Origin: Casp-actino8 sp041159745
GTDB taxonomy: Bacteria; Actinomycetota; Acidimicrobiia; Acidimicrobiales; Ilumatobacteraceae
Assembly (NCBI GenBank): GCA_041159745.1
Contig: JBEAXP010000102.1
Location: 1 to 6,668, forward strand
DNA: 6,668 nucleotides
Reading direction: 5' to 3'
Below, piece after piece: positions 1 through 4,340 of the stretch. The notes below the pieces were generated by a model, which was not told where the DNA came from, did no database searches, and saw nothing but the letters and a program-made list of their open reading frames with translations. A program made the position numbers and the translations under genes. The stretch's first letter is position 1. Each line of letters begins with the position of its first letter.

Positions 1-733
1 GCAGGAACTGAACACCCGACCAGAAAAGCAGCACCGCCACGGCGAGTGAGGGGAGGAAACCGAGTACTCCCCCGACATCGCTCAGCCACACCGGCGCCGA
101 CGACACGATGGTGACCACGCCAGCCACGCGCAACACCACCGACAAGCCGACGTGCTGCTGACCGAGCCACACCACGAAAGCACCGCCGGCCACGAAGAGC
201 GCCGAACTGGCCGCCCCCCGCCATGAGTAGTGCTCGACCAAGCCGACACCGATCGCCTGCAACGACGGAAGCAGAGCCAGGGTGGCGGCGAATTTGGCCG
301 ACGGCAATCGAATGAAACTCCAGGTGACGCCGACGGCACCGGCCACGACGGCGATCCATTCACCGTCCCAGTCGGCTTCGGTGAGGAGCAATGCTCCCGC
401 GGCGACGAACGATCCGAGTGCGATCAACTCGAGGACTTCGCCGGCGGTGGGCTGCCAATCACGCCCGCGAATGAAGCGTTGCGCGAACCACGCAGCGACG
501 ACGAAGACTCCGTACAGAGCCACCGCGATCGAGATCTTCGACGCCTCTTCGAACAAGGCGACGACCAGACGCACGAGACCGAGCGACAGGATGGCCAGGC
601 CGAGATAGGTGAGCGCAGAACGCCACTGCATTCGGATCCGCGGCGCCCGCAGAAGTTCGTCGGCCTGACTCGCGCTGATGCGCCGATCGACCACGAGATC
701 GTGCAGAAGTTCCGGAAGTGTCTTGTCGGCCAT
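1..733 (-). CDS. Multi-pass membrane protein (DUF2157-like), C-terminal part beyond left edge
   Basis: This frame stays open from an ATG at 733 to the window edge, giving 244 residues with no stop, so the gene is cut by the edge. A strong Shine-Dalgarno GAGGAGG (745-739) sits five bases before the ATG and fixes the start. Residues 1-35 are soluble and helical, with a short motif (RRISASQADELL) like the N-terminal cytoplasmic segment of DUF2157 membrane proteins. About eight hydrophobic stretches follow, near residues 40-60, 66-86, 100-117, 124-142, 147-165, 173-191, 196-214 and 222-243. No catalytic motif is visible. The DUF2157 link is a by-eye resemblance only, and the function is unknown. 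The gene lies downstream of the XRE regulator on the same strand, but a terminator-like hairpin lies between them, so it may be a separate unit. Confidence 0.85.
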   Translation of the reverse strand, partial: MADKTLPELLHDLVVDRRISASQADELLRAPRIRMQWRSALTYLGLAILSLGLVRLVVALFEEASKISIAVALYGVFVVAAWFAQRFIRGRDWQPTAGEVLELIALGSFVAAGALLLTEADWDGEWIAVVAGAVGVTWSFIRLPSAKFAATLALLPSLQAIGVGLVEHYSWRGAASSALFVAGGAFVVWLGQQHVGLSVVLRVAGVVTIVSSAPVWLSDVGGVLGFLPSLAVAVLLFWSGVQFL

Positions 734-752
734 GTCGACCTCCTCGACCGCA

Positions 753-770
753 TCGAACCACGAAGTTCGA
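753..770. repeat. Inverted repeat in the leader of the membrane-protein gene
   Basis: The arms TCGAAC (753-758) and GTTCGA (765-770) are a perfect 6-base inverted repeat with a 6-base loop. It lies about 20 bases before the start of the membrane-protein gene, just upstream of its ribosome binding site. It could be a regulator site or a leader hairpin. Six-base arms are common by chance in TCGA-rich DNA, so this is weak. Confidence 0.25.
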
Positions 771-795
771 GTGGTGGGATTGCGACGTGACCGAA

Positions 796-817
796 ACGGG
801 ACGAACGTCCGTCCCGT
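796..817 (-). terminator. Probable terminator after the XRE regulator gene
   Basis: The arms ACGGGACG (796-803) and CGTCCCGT (810-817) form a perfect 8-bp stem with a 6-base loop. The hairpin begins six bases beyond the regulator's stop codon. On the minus strand the stem is followed by TTTCGG, a short T run, so it resembles a weak intrinsic terminator of the kind seen in high-GC actinobacteria. Confidence 0.5.
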
Positions 818-823
818 CGGCGA

Positions 824-1192
824 TCAGTTGGCTCCGTTGGCGGTGCGGTAGGCGCGATACACCGAGACGAGCGAGTCCTTTTGCTCGTCGGTCAACGAGG
901 CATCGGAGCGGATCGCGTCTTCGGTCGACGACGACAGGGGTTCGGTGGCGGCCTCATCGTCGAGCATGCCGGCGTCTCCGAGCAGTTCTTCGGCCGACAC
1001 GTTGAGCGCCTTGGCGATCGAGCGGACCACCCGAACCGACGGTTCGTGCAGTCCGCGTTCGATCTGCGAGAGATACGGATTCGACACCTGCGCCAACTCA
1101 GCCAACTGGCGCAGACTCATCTGCGCGAGCTGGCGTTGGCGACGAATGGTGGCGCCGAGGACGCCGAGTCGATTGCTCCAGTCGTCGCTCAT
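824..1192 (-). CDS. XRE-family helix-turn-helix transcriptional regulator
   Basis: This is a 122-residue DNA-binding protein. Residues 13-73 form an XRE/Cro-type helix-turn-helix: LRQLAELAQVSNPYLSQIER covers the turn and recognition helix, and PSVRVVRSIAKALNVSAEEL makes the last helices. Residues 74-100 are an acidic, probably flexible linker. The C-terminal end (about 99-119) is a short helix of the form LTDEQKxxLxxVYRAYR. I recall this two-part arrangement from actinobacterial regulators encoded beside heparin-binding haemagglutinin genes. The ATG at 1192 begins 19 bases after the stop of the upstream Ala-rich gene. No ribosome binding site is evident, so expression probably depends on the same transcript. 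The reading frame continues upstream, but that sequence is Arg/Ser/Pro-rich antisense-type noise. The target genes are unknown. Confidence 0.92.
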   Translation of the reverse strand: MSDDWSNRLGVLGATIRRQRQLAQMSLRQLAELAQVSNPYLSQIERGLHEPSVRVVRSIAKALNVSAEELLGDAGMLDDEAATEPLSSSTEDAIRSDASLTDEQKDSLVSVYRAYRTANGAN

Positions 1193-1211
1193 GAGAGGGC
1201 GACGAGCCGGA

Positions 1212-1559
1212 TCAAGAAGCCGGGGCGACGGTCTTGGCGATCTTGTTGGCGAACTCGATCTGCGCCTGGGCAACCTTGACGGCGAAATCGATGTTGGCCG
1301 TGATGGCCTTGCGCACGTTGACGACGACCGGACGAGCCTTGGCCGGAGCAACGCGGTCGACGGTGGCGACGGCGCGACCCACGACGGCGATGGTGCGCTC
1401 CTGGCCCTTGGCAACACCCGTGGCCAGAGCGGCGCGGGCGACCTCAGGCTTGAGGTTGGCGGTCACCTTGCCCACGAGCACGCGGGGATCGCGCAGCGAC
1501 GGGGCGGCCTCGGGGGCGGTGACATCGGATTCGGTGGTGGTGGTCTTCTTCTGAGCCAT
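1212..1559 (-). CDS. Small Ala-rich helical protein, phasin/HBHA-like
   Basis: The product has 115 residues, no signal peptide and no convincing membrane segment. Residues 1-18 are polar and low in complexity (K and T runs). Residues 20-112 are Ala/Val/Lys-rich and predicted as amphipathic helices, ending in a segment with FAVKVAQAQIEFANKIAKTV. That composition is typical of phasins, which coat polyhydroxyalkanoate granules, and of the helical part of mycobacterial heparin-binding haemagglutinin. I see no diagnostic motif of either, so this is a compositional resemblance. The ATG at 1559 is supported by a promoter whose expected transcription start falls on its A, which makes a leaderless mRNA. 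It is the first gene of a likely unit with the XRE regulator. Confidence 0.85.
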   Translation of the reverse strand: MAQKKTTTTESDVTAPEAAPSLRDPRVLVGKVTANLKPEVARAALATGVAKGQERTIAVVGRAVATVDRVAPAKARPVVVNVRKAITANIDFAVKVAQAQIEFANKIAKTVAPAS

Positions 1560-1594
1560 GCTTGAAGAATACGACCCTGTGCTAGGTATGCCAA
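1560..1594 (-). promoter_or_regulatory. Leaderless sigma70-type promoter for the Ala-rich gene
   Basis: On the minus strand a -35 box TTGGCA (1594-1589) is followed by a 17-base spacer and a -10 box TATTCT (1571-1566). Six bases then separate the -10 from the ATG at 1559, so transcription should begin at or next to the A of the start codon. No ribosome binding site exists between them. The -35, the spacing and the -10 all fit the housekeeping sigma consensus, making this one of the two best promoters in the window. Confidence 0.72.
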
Positions 1595-1634
1595 GCAGAG
1601 GGCCGTGGCGTTGGTCACCCCCGTGGTGGGAGGT

Positions 1635-1670
1635 CCTGGGCTCGTCGCTACGCGAATCTCCCTGCCCAGG
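1635..1670 (-). terminator. Possible hairpin after the NTF2-like gene
   Basis: CCTGGGC (1635-1641) and GCCCAGG (1664-1670) form a 7-bp stem around a 22-base loop, which can itself fold (TCGC/GCGA). It lies 12 bases beyond the stop of the NTF2-like gene on the minus strand and upstream of the next promoter. No T run follows, so termination is only suggested. Confidence 0.3.
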
Positions 1671-1682
1671 GGCCAACGAGAG

Positions 1683-2078
1683 TCAAGCCTCGGCCGAGAT
1701 CATGTCGCTGATGACCGACGCGATCTTCCAGACTCCGTCGACACGCACCAGGCTGTACGCGTCGAACGCGGGTACGGGTGGGCGATCCCTGAACTTCATC
1801 GCGAACTCCTGCAGCACCACTGCGGCCTCGCCCACGATGGTCGTGGTGCGTTCGCCCGGAACCTCCACGTACCCCTCTTCGGATAGGCCATCACGCATTT
1901 GATGAACGACGTAACTGTCGTAGTCCATGACGGTGATCTGCGGGTCATCAGGGAACACGCGCAAGGCGAGCACCGTCGGTTCGGTGAACAGCGCACGGTG
2001 CGCCGGCCAATCGGGCTCGCTACCGGCAGAGAACGAAATCAGTTCGTAGACGCGGTCGACAACTTCTTCGGGGCTCAT
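1683..2078 (-). CDS. NTF2/SnoaL-like small protein
   Basis: This is a 131-residue soluble protein. The order of elements fits the NTF2-like cone fold: an N-terminal helix (SPEEVVDRVYELISF), a helix with WPAHRALFTEP, a central stretch with MDYDSYVVHQMRD, and paired strands ending in AYSLVRVDGVWKIASVISD. The aromatic-rich last strands, with a short DGVW turn, are the clearest family sign. Members include enzymes and ligand-binding proteins, and no specific catalytic residues can be assigned. The ATG at 2078 is chosen because AAGGAG (2091-2086) lies seven bases before it. The frame continues upstream for 39 codons from a TTG, but those codons are Arg/Ser-rich and unlike the rest. The leader of up to 170 bases shows no clear promoter. 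Confidence 0.85.
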   Translation of the reverse strand: MSPEEVVDRVYELISFSAGSEPDWPAHRALFTEPTVLALRVFPDDPQITVMDYDSYVVHQMRDGLSEEGYVEVPGERTTTIVGEAAVVLQEFAMKFRDRPPVPAFDAYSLVRVDGVWKIASVISDMISAEA

Positions 2079-2175
2079 CTTCGTTCTCCTTCGTCGCGGC
2101 AGAGGCCGCAACACGACGATATTGGGCCGGGGTCTTGCAGACCGTGATGCGGATTTCGTGGTGGTGGGAAGAGAA

Positions 2176-2193
2176 CCGTCGCTTCGCTCCTCC
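2176..2193. repeat. Short GGAGGAGCG-type motif, copy 1
   Basis: On the minus strand this reads GGAGGAGCGAAGCGACGG. A related sequence, GGAGGAGCGCAGTGGCG, lies at 2939-2955 in the next intergenic gap on the same strand. Both copies are outside genes. The inner part is a near palindrome (AGCGAAGCG). It may be a dispersed intergenic element of this genome or chance in high-GC sequence. Confidence 0.3.
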
Positions 2194-2248
2194 AATATCC
2201 CCTGTCCTTCGAGTCACGAGCGCAGCCGTGCTGGCCGGCTAGTACTGG

Positions 2249-2899
2249 TCAGGCCTGAAGGAGGGCATCGAGGACCGCAGTACGCGATCCGTCGCGAGTG
2301 GCGACACAGGCGTCGGGGATCTCCTGTGTGAACTGGACGTCGAGTGCCTCGAGGCGATCGAGCAATTCGGGCAACCGATCGACGCATGCTCCGGGCATGT
2401 CGTGCAACACCATCACGGTGTGCTCCAAGGACTGCACGTGCGCCATGGCCGTGTCGACCCATCCGATGGGATCGTCCCAGTCATGAGGCACCGAGTTCCA
2501 CAACACTGTGCGGTAGCCGCCGTCGATGAGTCGCTGGACGGCATGGCTGCTCAGCAGCCGATGATCGAGAGCGCCTCCGTTCCCGAATGGTCGGAACAGT
2601 GGCGGTGTCCCCCGAAGACCGTCGAGGAGCGACTCGCAGTCGTCGATCTCTACATCGACAGCTCGGGGATCCGAGAGCTCACCGAGGGCGATCGAGTGTG
2701 TGGCACTGTGATTGCCGACGAGGTGGCCCGCGGCGACCGCACGTTCGCAGAGGGCACGAGCACCGGGTCGGGTCAGCGACCGACCCACGACGAAGAAGGT
2801 GGCGAGAATGTTCCGACGTTCGAGTTCGTCGAGCACGCGATCGGTCACCCCAACGAACGGCCCGTTGTCGAATGTCAGCGAAACCAGCCGTCGCACCAT
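2249..2899 (-). CDS. Polysaccharide deacetylase-like protein (NodB fold, CE4 family), variant motifs
   Basis: The 216-residue product has the NodB motifs in order. Motif 1 is TFDNGP (residues 9-14; canonical TFDDGP), with D11 as the usual catalytic base. Motif 2 is HSATH (64-68), the two metal-binding histidines. Motif 3 is RPFGNGG (103-109; canonical RPPYG). A D-W pair (140-141) matches motif 4, and VLHD (164-167) matches motif 5. Known CE4 enzymes remove N- or O-acetyl groups from chitin, peptidoglycan or xylan using a metal ion. Here the second Asp of motif 1, a metal ligand, is Asn, and motif 3 is one residue short. There is no signal peptide or membrane anchor, so a cytoplasmic or small-molecule substrate is possible. 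The ATG at 2899 follows a TAATTT box by six bases, which suggests leaderless expression. The protein begins directly with the first strand of the fold, so the start is well placed. Confidence 0.92.
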   Translation of the reverse strand: MVRRLVSLTFDNGPFVGVTDRVLDELERRNILATFFVVGRSLTRPGARALCERAVAAGHLVGNHSATHSIALGELSDPRAVDVEIDDCESLLDGLRGTPPLFRPFGNGGALDHRLLSSHAVQRLIDGGYRTVLWNSVPHDWDDPIGWVDTAMAHVQSLEHTVMVLHDMPGACVDRLPELLDRLEALDVQFTQEIPDACVATRDGSRTAVLDALLQA

Positions 2900-2911
2900 C
2901 TCGACAAATTA
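2900..2911 (-). promoter_or_regulatory. Putative -10 box, leaderless start of the deacetylase gene
   Basis: On the minus strand TAATTT (2911-2906) lies six bases before the ATG at 2899, the same distance as in the Ala-rich gene promoter. There is no good ribosome binding site, and no convincing -35 box at 16-18 bases. Confidence 0.45.
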
Positions 2912-2938
2912 CTCACTGGACCAGGAGTGTTGGACGGA

Positions 2939-2955
2939 CGCCACTGCGCTCCTCC
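2939..2955. repeat. Short GGAGGAGCG-type motif, copy 2
   Basis: This is the second copy of the motif described at 2176-2193 and reads GGAGGAGCGCAGTGGCG on the minus strand. It lies between the initiator tRNA terminator and the start of the deacetylase gene. The first nine bases are identical to copy 1. Confidence 0.3.
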
Positions 2956-2983
2956 CACGTCGCGCGCCAGCCCGACAATGCGA

Positions 2984-3007
2984 AGAGCCGTCCCGAAGGA
3001 CGGCTCT
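2984..3007 (-). terminator. Terminator hairpin of the initiator tRNA gene
   Basis: A perfect 10-bp stem (AGAGCCGTCC at 2984-2993 with GGACGGCTCT at 2998-3007) encloses four bases. Read on the minus strand the loop is C-UUCG-G, the exceptionally stable tetraloop. The stem starts seven bases after the tRNA CCA end. Only a short T-containing tail (TCGCATTG) follows, which is common for actinobacterial terminators. Confidence 0.78.
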
Positions 3008-3014
3008 CGACTTT

Positions 3015-3091
<77 letters not shown>

Positions 3092-3102
3092 TTGACTCGG
3101 TC

Positions 3103-3131
3103 AGCCTAGGGGTCGGTTGGGTCGGCTCCAA
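3103..3131 (-). promoter_or_regulatory. Promoter of the initiator tRNA gene
   Basis: On the minus strand -35 TTGGAG (3131-3126), a 17-base spacer and -10 TAGGCT (3108-3103) precede the tRNA. The -10 ends 11 bases before the first tRNA base, so the transcript would carry only a few 5' leader bases for RNase P to remove. The promoter begins nine bases after the nucleosidase stop codon. Confidence 0.65.
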
Positions 3132-3139
3132 CGCCCCGA

Positions 3140-3865
3140 TCAGGACATGTCTCCGCGCTCGCGCGGAATCAGCCAGTCGAGGACCTCGAGCAACTTCTCG
3201 GTCAAACGCTTGGACGCCATCGACAAATTGGCGTTGAACTGATCGGCCGTGGCGGTCGGATGATCGACCAGGTCGGTGATCGCCTTCAACGCCATGAACG
3301 GAACCGACATCTGCTCGCACACGTAGGCCACGGCCGCGGCCTCCATGTCCTTCACCGCCGCCCCCGACGCCGAGATCATGAGACGATCGTCGTCGTTCTC
3401 GTCCAGGGAGTTGCTGGTGGTCACGATGCCCGTTTTCAAGCCCAGCGTCGCCGCCATCTGTCGAGCCGGCAACACGGGGTACGCGCCGATCCCGTATTCG
3501 CGGAATCCCTCGAGCGCAATTCGCCGATCGTGGTGCACGACACACCCGTCGCTCACGTACACATCGCCGATCGCGCCGCCGGCGCGCTCCCATCCCCCAG
3601 CGGTACCGGCCGATATCACCACCTCCGGACGGAAGCGATCGATCGCCACGTAGGTGCTCAGTGCCGCGGGCTCGGTTCCGATCGAATCGACACCGAATCG
3701 GCGATCTCGTCCGTTCAGCGCGATGAGAATCTCGGCTCGATGCCGTGTCGCCGTGAACCAACGCACGACCAGCGGGGCGACACCGGTGGCTGCTTCGGCC
3801 GAGAGCGCAGTGAGAACCGGGGACGCCTCGGCACTCATGGCCATCACGACCGCGATGCGCTTCAT
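3140..3865 (-). CDS. 5'-methylthioadenosine (S-adenosylhomocysteine) nucleosidase, plant-like
   Basis: The 241-residue protein belongs to the PNP/UDP phosphorylase-1 family. The enzyme cleaves 5'-methylthioadenosine, and in many bacteria S-adenosylhomocysteine, to adenine and a ribose thioether. It clears by-products of S-adenosylmethionine use in the cytoplasm. Visible motifs are MAMSAEA (8-14; E13 matches the general acid Glu12 of the E. coli enzyme), SAGTAGG (85-91), VKDMEAAAVAYV (171-182; M174-E175 match Met173-Glu174), and AITDLVD (195-201; D198 matches catalytic Asp197). GRDRRFGVDSIGT (52-64), HHDRR and the tail TATADQFNANL recall the Arabidopsis MTN proteins more than E. coli Pfs. The ATG at 3865 is preferred over an in-frame ATG at 3895 because homology starts at KRIAVVMAM and a -10 box ends seven bases upstream of it. 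Confidence 0.93.
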   Translation of the reverse strand: MKRIAVVMAMSAEASPVLTALSAEAATGVAPLVVRWFTATRHRAEILIALNGRDRRFGVDSIGTEPAALSTYVAIDRFRPEVVISAGTAGGWERAGGAIGDVYVSDGCVVHHDRRIALEGFREYGIGAYPVLPARQMAATLGLKTGIVTTSNSLDENDDDRLMISASGAAVKDMEAAAVAYVCEQMSVPFMALKAITDLVDHPTATADQFNANLSMASKRLTEKLLEVLDWLIPRERGDMS

Positions 3866-3877
3866 GAACGAATCGTA
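3866..3877 (-). promoter_or_regulatory. Putative -10 box, leaderless start of the nucleosidase gene
   Basis: On the minus strand TACGAT (3877-3872) is followed by six bases and then the ATG at 3865. No ribosome binding site and no clear -35 box are present. The expected start of transcription is the first base of the start codon. Confidence 0.5.
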
Positions 3878-3879
3878 GA

Positions 3880-3893
3880 GCCCCGATCGGGGC
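3880..3893. promoter_or_regulatory. 14-base palindrome between divergent promoters (operator candidate)
   Basis: GCCCCGATCGGGGC is a perfect 14-base palindrome in the 53 bases between the two divergent start codons. It falls between the -35 and -10 positions of the nucleosidase promoter and overlaps the -35 position of the coiled-coil gene promoter. A protein bound here could block both. No regulator is known for it. Confidence 0.4.
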
Positions 3894-3905
3894 ATGATCG
3901 GCGAC

Positions 3906-3918
3906 TACTTTCTTACGA
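3906..3918 (+). promoter_or_regulatory. Putative -10 box, leaderless start of the coiled-coil gene
   Basis: TACTTT (3906-3911) is followed by seven bases and then the GTG at 3919. There is no ribosome binding site, so the mRNA would begin at or next to the GTG. The -35 position (about 3883-3888) is occupied by the palindrome rather than by a TTG-type box. Confidence 0.45.
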
Positions 3919-4332
3919 GTGGGACTCTTCGGACGCTCAAAGAAGGCCAGACAGGCCGAACTCGACGCGATACGCGCGCAAATCGCCGCCATCAGCGATC
4001 AGGTGCACACGCTCGTTCGCAGCGAGAACGCCCACACCGAGCAACTCGAGACTCTCCTCGCTCGCCTCAATGGCCTCGACGCGCGGATCGTTCAGGTGGG
4101 TCACGAGGTCACTCACCAACTCGGCGAATTGTCGGGTGACATCGACACACTCTCGACCAGGTCGAACCAACTCGCCTCCGACATGAGCGAACTGACGGCA
4201 CTGCCGCAATTGGTCGATGGCGTGAAGAGCGATCAGGCCCGCCTGGCCAACGAGCAAGCCCGCTACGAGATCGCCTTCCGTCAGGATCTGGCCGAGATCG
4301 TCGAGATGCTCACCAAGCGCCGCTCGGCCTGA
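3919..4332 (+). CDS. Small coiled-coil protein of unknown function
   Basis: This is the only plus-strand gene seen. The 137-residue product starts at GTG 3919 with MGLFGRSKKARQAELDAI. After a short basic, Gly-containing N terminus, nearly the whole chain (about residues 9-130) is predicted as helix. Hydrophobic heptads such as IAAISDQVHTLV, LETLLARLNGLDARIVQV and LSGDIDTLSTRSNQLASDMSEL indicate a coiled coil, probably an oligomer. No membrane segment, signal peptide or catalytic motif is visible. Codon use is like that of its neighbours, and the antisense frame does not look coding. Its divergent promoter shares space with that of the nucleosidase, but no functional link can be claimed. The MGLFGRSKK start may be a family signature, though I do not recognise it. 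Confidence 0.82.
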   Translation: MGLFGRSKKARQAELDAIRAQIAAISDQVHTLVRSENAHTEQLETLLARLNGLDARIVQVGHEVTHQLGELSGDIDTLSTRSNQLASDMSELTALPQLVDGVKSDQARLANEQARYEIAFRQDLAEIVEMLTKRRSA

Positions 4333-4340
4333 CGAGCATC
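4305..4340. terminator. Inverted repeat spanning both convergent stop codons
   Basis: GATGCTC (4305-4311) and GAGCATC (4334-4340) are a perfect 7-base inverted repeat with a 22-base loop. It spans the stop of the plus-strand coiled-coil gene and the stop of the UPF0182 gene, which are six bases apart. It might act as a bidirectional terminator, but no T run follows on either strand. Confidence 0.22.

Noticed and set aside
230..790. Plus-strand open frame of 186 codons
   Set aside because: It is antisense to the hydrophobic membrane-protein gene, which has a strong ribosome binding site and clear transmembrane segments. The plus-strand product is charged noise.
1193..1417. N-terminal extension of the XRE regulator
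   Set aside because: The extension is Pro/Ser/Arg-rich and overlaps the Ala-rich gene in another frame. The helix-turn-helix domain is complete from the ATG at 1192.
2079..2195. N-terminal extension of the NTF2-like gene from a TTG at 2195
   Set aside because: The added 39 residues are Arg/Ser-rich and unlike the family. A strong AAGGAG lies seven bases before the ATG at 2078.
3866..3895. Ten-residue upstream extension of the nucleosidase (ATG at 3895)
   Set aside because: Family homology begins at KRIAVVMAM, and the extension would cover the -10 box and palindrome.
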